This document shows, in pieces, positions 44,959 through 56,672 of a stretch of 64,000 nucleotides of DNA. Source of the DNA: Punctularia strigosozonata HHB-11173 SS5 (lineage: Eukaryota > Basidiomycota > Agaricomycetes > Corticiales > Punctulariaceae); the NCBI RefSeq assembly GCF_000264995.1, contig NW_006767447.1, positions 560,268-624,267 on the forward strand. The letters are read 5' to 3'. A program made the translations under genes and the position numbers. Numbering within the stretch: position 1 is the stretch's first letter; the number at the start of each line of letters is the position of its first letter. The notes beneath the pieces were generated by a model. That model saw nothing but the letters and a program-made list of their open reading frames with translations. It had not been told where the DNA came from and did not search any database.

Positions 44959-46803
44959 ATGACAGATAGCGTAGCTCGCTCTCCCCCAGCGTCCCTGCTC
45001 GACGGAAACCTGCAGGACGAAATATCTGGCACTAGAAGATATGCGCTGCTTGCCGTCTTCTGCTTGGCTCAGTTTTTGGATTCGTTCAACAACTCGTCGC
45101 TGTTTTCAGCTCTCCCGACACTCATTGTCCAACTGCATATGTCGGAATCCGAGTCTACGTGGCTCATCAGCGCCTACCAACTCACCTTTGCCAGCTTCCT
45201 GCTCGTGGTAAGCCATGTTTTAATATACGAACCCTTTATTTCACTCACAGGTCCGATAGAGTGGGAGAATCGCCGACGTGTACAATCCGAGTACGATCAT
45301 TCATTACCGACCGCTGAGACCAACACAGTCATGCTGACAACCGCATTCCATAGAGGTGTCGTTCATCATGGGGATCTCCTGCGTTGGATTCATATGCATT
45401 GGAGCTGGCTTCCTTCGATCCAAGATCGTTCTCATTGTCCTACGAGCCTTATGTGGCATAGCAGCGTGCTTGACGATCCCGTCCGCCCTAACGCTGCTCG
45501 TCAATATCTTCATCGAACCCACCGAGCAAGCACGGGCTATCGGGATATTCGGTGGCTGCGGCGCCGTTGGCAACGGTGAACATCGTTGCGCTCGATGTCT
45601 GAACGAGGCTTACCAGCTTGCCAGTGCTCGGGCTCATCATTGGTGCCATCTTTGTCCAGTTCACCTCATGGCCATGGGTCTTCTGGTTTGCAGCCATCGT
45701 CGCTCTCCCGCTCGCGGGGATGTGCGTGTTTCTCATACCGAAGCAAGAGCCTCGCCCAGGAGAAGAAGCCCTGTCTCGATCAGTCAAGTTCAAGACGATT
45801 GACAGTATTGGCGTCTCGGTGCTCACAGGTGAGCAGTTTTCCATCTCAGCCCTGCGTAACCGAGCCTGATAATTTCCTGAAAGCTGCACTCATTCTTCTC
45901 ATTTTTGGCGTCACCTCCGGTACTTCCTCCGGGTGGGGTTCTGCTACCGTCCTTGCGCCATTGATCATATCTGTCTTCCTCGTCACCGGCTTTCTCTACT
46001 ATGAGACACGCATCCCGTCAGAGAGAGCGGCCGTTCCCCCATCGATATGGTTCTACAAGAACTTCTCGGTCCTGTTCGGCGTCGCCCTCCTTCCCCATTT
46101 CTGGTTCACTGCCGTCTTCACGATCTACACGAATCTATTCCAAGCCGTGTTTGACTGGAGCGCAATCGTCAGCGCTATCCATTTTCTGCCTGTCGGCATC
46201 GTCGCATCCGTTGTCAGCTGCACCGGTCCTCTGGCGCGCATAATCGAACCGAAGTGGATCATCCTCACGGGCGAGGCTTTACTGATCGTCGCAACGATCC
46301 TCCTTGCGTTGGCATCGAGCCCGAATGCCTACTGGCCGTTCGTCTTTCCTGCCTTCGTGGTTGGCGCCACAGGGGCGATGCTCGCGTTCACGCACACGAA
46401 TATCGCCATCTTCCGCACGACGCCGTCGCGCATGGCGGGCACCGTCGGCGCCATCTACAACGGCGCGCTCCAGCTCGGATCCGCCGTCGGCATCGCTACC
46501 GTCTCGAGCGTGGAGAGCAGCGTGGAGAAGAAGAGTAGCCGCGGCTTCGACGGCTATGAAGGGAGAGCGGCGGCGCTGTGGTTCATGCTCGGTGTCGTGG
46601 GGATGGAGACTATCTCCGTGCTGGCGTTCTATCGCGTCGGGCGGGAGGTCGCTGATGAAGAAGAGGTATCACAAATGGGGAACAACACGGAACTACGGAG
46701 CTCGCAGGTGAATGCAGACCTGAAGCCTGGAGATACTGGTCAGGTGGAGAAGAGAGCGGCGCAGTCAGGTGATGTTACCGAGCGCGATTGCAATGGAGGA
46801 TAA
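44959..46803 (+). CDS. MFS transporter 1, DHA2-type
   Basis: Proton-coupled exporter of the plasma membrane, drug:H+ antiporter-2 type (yeast Atr1 relatives). Five exons (44959-45207, 45260-45290, 45354-45575, 45625-45828, 45884-46803) join in phase for 541 residues, every exon matching MFS 2 in phase and the first four in length. Motif A-like SGRIADVYNP sits between helices 2 and 3. LRALCGIAACLTIPSALTLL and IFGGCGAVGN are the helix 4-5 region. The C-terminal half (from KNFSVLFGV) was copied into the left inverted arm. The start and first half lie outside the inverted repeat. Substrate unknown. Confidence 0.9.
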
Positions 46804-48239
46804 GACAGTGACTGTGATTGTGTTCGCAGCGAGTGTACGGTACTGGTTCTTCACTCGTTGTAACAGCATGTCCCTGGCAATCCGGTTGCATCTCGATCAC
46901 TTGCGAATGGTACATACTCTGCCGTTCGGCCATGCTTTGATCATCCAATTACGCTGACTAAAGCCCGGCATTGACTTCACCGTACGTCAATCTGCACGTC
47001 TTGATGATGACCATGTCAGGAGAAGATGAGGAGGTGTGGGGAGCTCAGATGACTACAGGAGCAGATACCCAACAGCCTTCCGTATTTGCCGATGACTACG
47101 AGGTCGAACGTAACTGCTTGCTGACAATCAATCTCCGATCCAACTCGCCGGCGTCAAGGAACGGAGGACGTCGTGCATCTGTCAATGTTTAGGGAGTGTT
47201 CTCCCATGTTCTAAAAATAACTTAAACTGTTTGACATACCATGGGGTCCACTCCAAGCCTCGAGAAGACCAGAGAGCAAGCATACCTCGTCTCACTGGTC
47301 TCCACACAGCTCAGCTCGACCTGAAGTACTGTTGGCTGCCCGTTCGTCGCGCAAATTCAGCTCATTATTGGAATAACCCAAGTAGACTCATTCACGCCTT
47401 ACTCCAGTTCGTCCAACAGGCCCGAAACCCGGACATTTCGAAGCGGGTGACGATCGCCAAGCCCTTCTCGTGATTAAATGGCCTCGGACTCAGGCACCAC
47501 GATCCTCGGAGAATCCCTGAACGTCCGTTTGGCATGCCAGAAATAGGCGTCGGCATGGCTAATTTGTGCCTTGACGTGCAATTTTGCCTTAGCATTACCA
47601 CTGGAAAAAAACAACACTGTAGGTATGTACCCAGTTTTCGCTGATACCTTGGCCCGCTTATTCAGCTTGACGTGCCCTTTATTGTTATCTAGCGCCGTTT
47701 GATATGTATATTGGCAACCTTGCGTTTCTGCACTTCCAACGATGAACTGCGCTGATACCTATGCATGAGATGATGACCCACTGACCTCACTTTTGCTGGA
47801 ATGATGCACGAGATGTTGGACGGCTTGTGAGATGGTGCCTTGCTGGTATGGTGTTCCGATTATCTGGTATCCACAACTCCCACCGCTCACAAGGTCTATT
47901 TTTGTGCTATGTCGCAATAGTATCGCGTGCTCATCGGCAATCGCAGTCGATCTCATACGCTCAACAACGCCATCCGAACCATGTCGGATGCACCTCCCAC
48001 GACGATCACTCGGACATATGCCAACTGCCATCGAATAACGGCGGCTCGTTTCATGGAGCATGCACCGGTGATGGTAGACAACACCCGGATACCCGGGCGA
48101 TAGTGGCATTAGTCAGGATCTGCAAACAGTGCCGGCGAGTAAGAGCACAAGGTGTGCGCGTATAAAGGCTGAGCATCCTGGATTGTTGTAAACCCAGCGC
48201 CCGCCTCTTTCACAGCAACCGGACTCCGGAGCGTGCAAC
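46804..48239. other. Right-arm intergenic, mirrored in left arm
   Basis: Matches left-arm 32,580-34,342, but without the 284-bp insertion found there. Short frames only. Confidence 0.5.
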
Positions 48240-49629
48240 ATGCGCTTATATCCTCTCGTTGTCCTTCTCGTGTCTATCGGCGCACAAGCCCTACCTTCGT
48301 CGGTGCACAAGCGTCAGAACAAGATCCCGGCGTATGTACAATGTTCATGTCGCGAGTCGCTCCGGACTCAGGTCCATATGTTAGAACCTATGACCCGGCC
48401 ATCGCGTCTTTGATGTGAGTTCTCCGTGCGACACTTCTGTGATAATTGTATTGTGATACTTTCTTTCTGTTAGTAACCAGATCGGAGTGCAGCGCGGCGT
48501 TCCGGAATCAGTCCTGCAAGCTGCCTTTGAGACGGCATGGGTATGTGATCGACAGGTGTTCAGTTTAATTCGTTTCTGAATAGATTCTCAGGTCGAGAGT
48601 CATATCAGTACGCGATCGACATTCGTTCATCAACAGAATGTTGACCAATCGCTATCCTCTCTTTAGACAACCTGAATTTTGGAGATAGAGACAGCCTTGG
48701 TATGACGATCTCATTTTGGTGACGTTTAGCTGTCGCTCACGCCTCATGTAGGTGTTTTCCAGCAAAGACCCAAATATGGCTGGGGCACTGCCGCCCAGGT
48801 GCAAGACCCGACATACGCCACGAATGCGTTCTTTGATCAGGTTTGTTGTACGACGAAATGATATTGGCGTTGGTGTCTCATCATCTGATCATGCAGGCGA
48901 TGAAAGTTTATAACAATAATCCTTCGCTTGCCCCGGGCGACATTGGTAAGGCTCTCCGCCTTCAGTCCCATCTTTCTTGCTGAATTGAAGCGGTGTAGCC
49001 CAGAAGACCCAACGTTCTGGTCACCCTGATCGGTCAGTGACCATCGCCTGACGTTCTCGGTCAGGAACTTGACTGCGTGCACCTATAGTTACAACGAGGC
49101 CGCGGATCGCGCAACGAAGATCCGCCAGGATATTCAGAATAACGACCCCGACGGCGATGAAGACGACGACGAAGATGACGACCTTGACCTCAGTGCGATA
49201 CCCTTCCCAGTTCTATTTGTCATAATCCATCAACTCACGGTTCTTTGCAGTCGACGATGAAGATGATGACGGAGGGGTGCGACTGCGTATATCAGGAACT
49301 CGATCGTGATACTCATTCTTTGCTTTTCTTGGCAGGATGACTACGTGGATGAGGACGGAGAGTACGACGATGGTGATGTTTATGGTACTGGAGCCGACGA
49401 CGGAGACGAAGATGAAGACAACGATGGAAGCGACTACGGAGACGATGGAGGTGATGACGGAGGTGACGATGGCGGTGATGACGGTGGAGATGATGGTGAT
49501 GGTGGAGACTATGAAGGAGGCGGAGGTGGTGACGGAGGTGGTATTGACACTGGAGATGGTATGTTGCATTATTGTAATCCTGCCTCTACGCTTACTAATC
49601 TGTGCTTAGGAGGTGACGGAGGAGGCTAG
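48240..49629 (+). CDS. Lysozyme-like protein with acidic tail, right copy
   Basis: Twelve small exons. Exon 1 (48240-48331) encodes a signal peptide, MRLYPLVVLLVSIGAQALPS, and a KR that may be a processing site. Exons 2-12 (48372-48414, 48474-48540, 48592-48607, 48667-48699, 48752-48840, 48897-48945, 48999-49032, 49089-49192, 49251-49276, 49336-49558, 49610-49629) join in phase. They encode FETAWVES, NNLNFGDRDSLGVFQQRP, GWGTAAQVQDPTYATNAFFD and HPDRYNEAADRATKIRQD, then about 100 residues of Asp/Gly/Glu. Glu in WVES and the GDRDSLGVFQQ block suggest a lysozyme/transglycosylase-like cell-wall hydrolase; this is inference. RPKYGWG replaces the RPSQGWG of the left copy. The exon 1-2 join is one base out of phase, so the N-terminus is uncertain. 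Confidence 0.7.
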
Positions 49630-50137
49630 TGCCTGTGTTTCCATGTCATTGGTTCAGCATGCTGATGACTATCATAGGATGCCGTCGCCGCCGCGATCTA
49701 AAGGGCCGACTGGAAATTAGCTGCGATTATTGATCTGGGACGTTCTCAAGGTCTCGAGCTCGCGCCACAAATTTCGCGTCATGCATATGCATGCAAGGTT
49801 ATCTCATTCCAGATGCATGGAGGTGTTCTCGCACTCTGATATCCACTCAGTATCACCTGTACTATGACGTTAATTAGCGTGTCTCATACACTATCCGTAA
49901 TTGTCGCTATCTCAGGGTTATGGCCAGAGTGTTGTTTCGGGCCCTGACGAATTGATTATCCAGACCCTGTAGCTACGGTGTCATCCCAGGATACACCTCC
50001 TTGCTCTTGGTTTCCTCGTTCAGAGGACGCGCGATGAGCGCGCGAGCACGAGGGCTCCGTGAAAATGTGCGCACGCTGAGGTGCTTTCATTGCGTTCCGT
50101 CAGTTCTTTGTATGCAGATAATCATGTGTGCACTCAC
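49630..50137. other. Right-arm intergenic
   Basis: Mirrors left-arm 30,560-30,960 and the single unit of the left arm's tandem duplication. No gene. Confidence 0.5.
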
Positions 50138-50480
50138 CTTCAGCACAGGGAACATCCCGCGTTCTTCCTTCCGAAAGATGAGCCACCGGCGATTCTGCAT
50201 CGAGACAGGGCGTAAGGTCGTGGTTAACGGCGTCTGCTTAGTATATAGCTGAGGTGTATTCGTGTCGATGTAATCGAGCAGCAGATGCTCCAGCCAGTGG
50301 TTCACGCATTCATATATATGCTTCATGACAGGGCAATCAGCACCCCGTACGCATTGCACCAGTAATTATATATAAGATTCAGACGACCTTTGCGCGAGAG
50401 CCTAAGATGTGTCACGTAGCCGCGCTGGTCGATCTTGTCGCAGTGAAGCATATCAAGGATCCAGTTCCAAAGCTAATACA
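50138..50480 (-). pseudogene. Aldo-keto reductase remnant, right arm
   Basis: Parts of three AKR exons in order on the minus strand: end of exon 3 (KIDQRGYVTHLRLSRK), start of exon 4 (KHIYECVNHWLEHLLLDYID) and exon 5 (SMQNRRWLIFRKEERGMFPV). Compare [14 protein letters not shown] and [19 protein letters not shown] in AKR 2. The H and most of the barrel are missing. It lies inside the duplicated arm, so a third AKR existed before the arm was duplicated. Confidence 0.75.
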
Positions 50481-51888
50481 CAATAGTCAGGTCATCTCAG
50501 CAACATGTCTCAATATTCAGTGCGATGTTCGCTCACGGCTGTGCCTCTTTATCTTGTCAAGGTGACGTGGTGGTGCCCTCCTTTAACCCGTCCATGGACG
50601 CAACGTGAAAATGCCCTGCCCGCAAGTCTCTTCGCGCTACGTGAAGCGCTTTGATGGGATACCTCAGTTACGTCGTCGAAGAGCGAGAGAACATGGAATG
50701 GTTCAATGCCGTAATGTGATGGTTTGGGGTCTGCACGCGCTCGACTCCAAGTCCTCGTCGGTAACGAGCTTCGACTCAGCGTTGCAACTCCGACTCAGCT
50801 CCGATTTTGCGCTGGCACAGGCTCCTCAATGGCGCTTTCGTTTACTGTCGACATGTCATACATGATTTGAACTCGAAACTGGCGTGATGGGATGCTTCGG
50901 TGCTTTTTCGACCTGCACATAGACGGCGGACCTGGCAAGCGAAGGACTATAGCTATACTCCATTTCATTAAGTAGTGCGCTCGCAAGCATTCAGCGTGTT
51001 CCAAGGGCGCTAACGAGATGGTCTGCCTTTTCGCAAAGTGTACTATGGTTATTTCCGATGGAGTAAAAAAGTAATCGAAGCTATCTATTGCATGCGGCGG
51101 CGGCTGCCGCTGCTGTGGGCGTGCGAGGTTTGACCATTCCCATGGTGGCACCGGAGCGGCCATCGTCTTTCTGCAAGTCCGCTTCGGAGAACATGTGTTC
51201 ATATTCATTACCGGGAGTTCGATGACGCGTTTTATACCTTCTGGTCAGACATGCATACCGACGCCTGGGGAATGGCGGATTAGGTCCTCAATATCTGGCA
51301 CGGGAGAGCCAGGACGTCACTGGAGGGGCAAAAGAGAGAGTGATTGTCGTCGGTGAGCTGCTTCCCCGCTTCTATCTCGATAATCGTCAAGCTGTTCTTC
51401 AGGTTGCAGCTTGCCCTTACCAATCTTACCTGTGGAAATATTGACCTGCTTTTGTATCCGGACAAAGCGCTGCGATCGGCATCCCCGAGCCCAACGGCGA
51501 CCCATTGATCGCCAACGTCAGTGGAACGTCCCGAGCTCCATCCTCAGGACGCGATTCTTGCTGGCCAACGCTCGAGAGCTAGTGCATCCTTATTCGAAAA
51601 TGTTTGCGTCTTTCGATCTTAGTTCGACCACCAGATCTGGTGATGATCAAACTCTGTTGCATCGGCAAAACCTCGGTAATATCTCATCTAGTCCTCGACC
51701 GCCCTTTGTAGTACTAGAACGAACCTCTGGCCGGTGTATCATCCACGGGCTTGATGAAACGCAGTCACTTGGTCGAGGACACGGAGCAATCGCATGGATC
51801 ACCCGCATTTTTTCTTACTTACAAAGACAATTCGAAGTGGCTTGGTGACCTGCAAACGCGGACCTTTCATCCGAGACGCGCCTTAGTA
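50481..51888. other. Right-arm segment without clear gene
   Basis: 50,481-51,172 is missing from the left arm; the frame at 50795-51208 (minus) has no motif. 51,172-51,888 mirrors left-arm 29,720-30,430, where short frames on both strands also lack motifs. Confidence 0.45.
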
Positions 51889-52192
51889 AGACGTCCACAG
51901 GAGTCAGAAAGACGTTATCGGCACCTTATCTGCCGCGAGAGGGCGTGGGAACAGGTCCAGAATGTTGAAATGTCGTGCTCTGATTGGTCAAAGAAGGCGA
52001 GCACCCCGCCTCGACCCTTGCTGAACTGAACCCGCACGGCTTTTTCTACCGACCCATCTATTAGATCACCGTGCCCTGGGGAACTCTTATAAGCTGGGGG
52101 GGGCCTCACCCGCGTTCCCTGGCTCTTCCCCGCTGCTCCCCCGGCTTGAATCTCCCGCTTGACGACTCTCGCGACGACCATTCGAGTTCCTC

Positions 52193-54058
52193 ATGACAGC
52201 TATCGCGCCCCTCTCGCCCGCGGCGACCCTTGTCGACGGGCGTCTGCCTGATCCCACCTCGGTCCTGAGACGCTACGTCTTGCTTATCGTCTTCTGTCTC
52301 GCGCAGTTCCTGGACGCGTTCAACAACTCGGCGCTGTTCTCCGCCATCCCGTCGCTCATCGCCACGCTTCACATGACGGAAACCGAATCTACGTGGATCA
52401 TCAGTGCATTCCAGCTCACGTTTGCTAGCTTCCTGCTTGTGGTGAGTCATGACGCTCTATTCCTGGGGCCACGCCGATTCTTATCGATGTACTGCTTTTC
52501 AGAGTGGCCGAATTGCGGACGTATACAATCCGAGTAAGCATTTTCCCTCGATCTCTCACCGTTGTGTCTTGACAACCATGCCCTACTTCCTGTAGAGGCC
52601 GCATTCATTGCTGGTATCTCAGGCCTTGGCTTCATATCCATCGGGGCTGGCTTCGTCCGCTCAAAGATTGTCCTCATCGTGCTACGTGCGCTGTGCGGCA
52701 TAGCTGGCAGCTTGACGATCCCTTCGGCATTAACTCTACTTGTCAACGTCTTCGTTGAGCCCTCTGAGCAAGCTCGAGCTATCGGAGTATTCGGTGGCTG
52801 CGGTGCCATCGGCAACGGTATGCGCAGTGTACTACTCTACCGCATCCTGACGCTAATCCTTTCGTCGATAGTGCTCGGTTTGGTCATCGGCGCCATCTTC
52901 GTTCAGTACACCTCCTGGCCCTGGGTGTTTTGGTTCGTGGCCATCGTGGCTTTACCTCTAGCTGGACTCTGCGTGTTCCTCATCCCGAAGCAAGAGGAGA
53001 GATATGGAGAGGAGCCGATGTCCTCCTCCGCCAAATTCAAGAGTCTCGACAGCGTGGGCGTCTCGCTGCTAACAGGTACTGCTTTTACGTCTCCGCGCTA
53101 TCGGACGATAGTTCTTACACATTCTTCCACAGTCTCGCTCATCCTTCTCATATTCGCCGTCACGTCTGGCTCTTCCTCTGGATGGGGCACTGCTACCGTT
53201 CTTGCGCCATTGATCATCTCCATCTTCCTCCTCGGCGGCTTCCTCTACTACGAGACGCTCATTCCGCCTGAGACCGCCGCCGTCCCGCCCTCGACCTGGT
53301 TCTTCAAGAACTTCTCCGTCCTGTTCGGCGTCGCTCTCCTCCCATACTTCTGGTGGACAACCGTCTTCACGATCTACACCAACCTTTGGCAGGCCGTCTT
53401 CGGTTGGCGCGCTATCGACAGCGCGATTCACTTCATCCCCATCGGCGTCGTCGCCTTCGCCGCGAGCTGGACCGGTCCTCTCGCCCGCATCGTGGACCCG
53501 AAGTGGATCATCCTCTCGGGCAACGTCTTGATGATCGTCGCGACCGTTCTCCTCGCGCTCGCCTCGAGCGCGCACGCCTACTGGCCGTTCGTCTTTCCCG
53601 CGTTCGTACTCGGGTCCACGGGCGCAATGCTCACGTTCACGCACACCAACATCGCCATCTTCCGCACGACGCCGTCGCGGATGGCCGGCACCGTTGGCGC
53701 CATCTTCAATGGCGCGCTCCAGCTCGGCTCGGCGGTGGGCATCGCTGCTGTCACGAGCGTCGAGAGCAGTGTCGAGGAGAAGAGCAGCCGCGGGTTCGAG
53801 GGATACGAGGGTCGCGCGGCGGCGTTTTGGTTCGTGCTCGGCATTGTCGGGTTGGAGACGATCTCGATTTTGGTGTTCTACCGCCGCGTGGGGCGGGAAG
53901 CTGTGGACGAGGAGGCGATCCAGGAAAAGAAGGACGTCGTGGATGTAGAGGAAGAAAATCGGACTCGTCAGCCGGAGTCAAGTCCCGTAGCGGAGGATGA
54001 GATTCAGATGGAGAAGGAGGCTGCGCAATCGGAGGAAGTGACCGAGCATAGGAGGTGA
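52193..54058 (+). CDS. MFS transporter 2, DHA2-type
   Basis: Intact paralogue of MFS 1. Exons 52193-52441, 52503-52533, 52596-52817, 52872-53075 and 53133-54058 join in phase for 543 residues; the first four exon lengths equal those of MFS 1. Helix regions begin RRYVLLIVFCLAQFLDAFNN; SGRIADVYNP is motif A; LCGIAGSLTIPSALTLLVNV and FGGCGAIGN follow. About twelve to fourteen hydrophobic segments and a hydrophilic Glu/Asp-rich C-terminus (about 50 residues) fit a plasma-membrane exporter of the Atr1 group. Codon third positions are more GC-rich than in MFS 1, suggesting different expression or age. Substrate unknown. Confidence 0.9.
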
Positions 54059-54543
54059 GAGCTAATCAGGACCAGCACCTGAATGCTCATACATGGGGTC
54101 TTTACTGTTCACGCTTTCGGATTAAAAGTTTGACTTCATAGATTTCTGCATCAATATTGTAGCTGTACATTGTCATACCATAGATTTCTCAGGACGACCA
54201 ATAGACGTTTACCATGATTCATGACCTTGAACTCGCTCTAATTCTACAACTTCAGCTCCCTTACGAAGGCGGACAAGAACCACGTGCCGTGCCCGACGCG
54301 AGCTGGCCCACTTCGCCCGACACCGGGTTGCTCGACGCGTCGTTTGCTCGCGCTCTCTACGTCAACGTTACTCACCTACCTCGCTGAGCATCGGAGCTTG
54401 GTCGTTGAGGACCCGTATATCTCGATGCATCAACGTGACGTACTCCGCTCTGTTTTGGCTTTGACATATACTTCGTTAACCCGTTTTCATTCTCAGGTCC
54501 CCACTAGCAGGACGAGGAAAACCGGTCTCAGCCCGCTTGATCG
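54059..54543. other. Intergenic, no gene seen
   Basis: 3' flank of MFS 2 and upstream flank of the broken F-box gene. Confidence 0.5.
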
Positions 54544-56242
54544 ATGATCTGCGTTGATGCTCCCAACACACATGTGAGTTTTGCTAAGCTACTCATCCTT
54601 CCTAATCTGCTCATGCCCACACGGATTCGCAGCAACCCCATCCATCGTGTTCGTTCGAGTTGCCCATATCTCTCATCTGGGGACAAACGACGAGATATCG
54701 ACTCAAAGATTAGCGATCTTCTTGAAGAAGTATCCTCTATCCTCGAACAAGTGCGCTCGCTCTGCGAAAATCGAAACCAACTAGCGCCGGTTGCTCGTCT
54801 ACCCTCTGAAGTTCTATCCATGATCTTCCGTGCATGCTTGCCCTGTGCAGAAGGCCGTCGTACGTTCCCGTCTAGCCATATTTTTTTCGCACGTCTGTCG
54901 ATACTGGAGGGTGATCGCGCTTGACAGCAAACCGCTTTGGTTGGACGTGCCCCGTAGGAACGTCGCACTCACCGAGATGTTCTTGGAGAGGTCGAAGCGT
55001 ACGCCGCTCTTCATCCGTGGAAAATCTTACGATCGCTGGAACCACGCATCGAACATCTTGGGTGATGCGGCGTTGTCGGTTTCCCTACGCTACTTGAACC
55101 GCACCCGCTTTCTGTTCCTGGACTGCGAAACAAGTACCGTCGCCTGCAATGTCGAGCGCCTATCTTCCCCCGCCCCGATCCTCACCGGATGTCATATATT
55201 TGCTTCTCGCTGCCACGAAGCGCGACTCCCCGCCAACTTCTTGAGTTTGCGTGCCCCTCGTCTTAGCTACCTATCCCTCGTCGACGTGTCGTTCAGCTGG
55301 CGAACCCTGCGCTTCCCTTCGTTGGTCAAGGCTTTGACGTAACTTACGCTGTACTACTTGCCTGAAGACGCCTCTCCCAGCGGAGAGGAGCTTGCCGTGG
55401 CCCCCAGGGGAATGCCTTCCTTAAAGAATCTAAGCTTTCAATCTATGTTTTCGACCGCCGGGCAGTTGCTGGGACCACTGACAGCGAACAACCTCGCCAT
55501 TTTGCCTCGATTGAAGTTGTTGTGGCTGCACGGGATGGGAGCCTACATAAGCCACCTGCTCGCTCACACCCGTGCCCCGTCCATTTCCTCGATGCACGTA
55601 AAACTCGTGGATAACGACGAACCTTGCGATCCAACCCCCCTTACGACCTATCCTCGCCGATCACGGCATTTGTCGCAGTGCCGATGTGTTGGCACGTCGC
55701 GTCGCCATCTATATGCAAAACGACGGATGCAATGTGCACGTGAACGTGGACCCAACACACGATCCTGCCCACCCGGTACTCAAACTATCTATTCCCTATC
55801 GCTGGCAGTCTGTGCTTCTTCGCGCAATACGCAGGGTGCACCTAGGAAACGTCGAGACAATCGAAATCCGGATACTACGCGGGTTGACTATGACCGACTT
55901 TTCACCGACATCCTCCGTCGCTGCGTACGTACTTCGGAGCTGGTCCTGTATGGGTCGTCCGGGTCACTGTTGCTTCTATTTAGTGCTATGGCGAGGGATT
56001 CTTGTTTATCTCCATCGCTGTGTCGTGTGCGTCTCCAACTGGAGAGGGCGTTCGATGATCATCTGTTGCATGCTTGCGAAGACCTTGCCGGCAGATATAA
56101 GTCGACGAACGTTTCGTTGAACCTTATTCTTAAGGAAGATTACTTTCTTGATGTCTCTCAGGTGCATAATCCGAAAAACATCGCTGGTATCGAATGCGTC
56201 GTGGTCGCATGTATCCGAGAGACGGCAGTGGCTTTGGAGTAG
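54544..56242 (+). pseudogene. F-box-like gene, broken
   Basis: Same layout as the F-box genes at 9,753 and 38,996: coiled coil (DLLEEVSSILEQVRSLCENR), F-box (LAPVARLPSEVLSMIFRACL), then SHVCRYWRVIALDSKPLW and leucine-rich repeats. Breaks: an extra T in a seven-T run near 54,887 shifts the frame just before SHVCRYW; a TAA at 55,340-55,342 stands where relatives have Ser or His (ALT-stop-LTLYYLPED); further frame changes lie near 55,650 and 55,860. The end still reads SLCRVRLQLERAFDDHLL. At least four breaks make sequencing error an unlikely full explanation. Confidence 0.8.
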
Positions 56243-56571
56243 TGTTGGTAGAGGCAGTGGCGAAGGTGCATGATGTTTGATGATACGCTTGATGGATACA
56301 TTGTAAGGGAGGAGAACCACTACGATACTTTCGTACGGACCCGATCTACGGTGCGGCACGTTGGAATTGGGACTATATAGCCATACTTATAGCCTCTGTC
56401 GATGAATCGCGCTGCATGACCACGTGGAGATATTCCCACACATGCCGCAGTCAGGTCGCCCGCGGATGTAGCTGCTCCGACCACCTACGCCATCCCGCGT
56501 CCCATCCGCCATCCGAACCCTCCTCCCTTCATCCGCCATCCGCGAATACGATCTTTCCGCCTGCGATGGAG

Positions 56572-56579
56572 TATAAAAT
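56572..56579 (+). promoter_or_regulatory. TATA box of orphan ORF, right copy
   Basis: TATAAAAT about 94 bp upstream of the ATG at 56673; conserved at the same place in the inverted copy. Confidence 0.6.
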
Positions 56580-56672
56580 ATGCTCACCTCTGCGTGAAAG
56601 GAACCAACTCCGGTTGTCCTCGATCCCTATCAGCTACCGCTTACAGCCATAGTTGTCCCTCCAATCCTTACC

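Larger units (their letters stand above)
51889..56385. other. Right-arm-specific segment (4.5 kb)
   Basis: The left arm is continuous across this point (CGCCTTGGTA then CTTAGCCTGTCGATG), whereas the right arm has CGCCTTAGTA at 51,888 and CTTATAGCCTCTGTCGATG from 56,386. The segment holds MFS transporter 2 and a broken F-box gene. A TA lies at each edge, too short to prove a target duplication. It is either an insertion here or a loss in the left arm. Confidence 0.7.
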
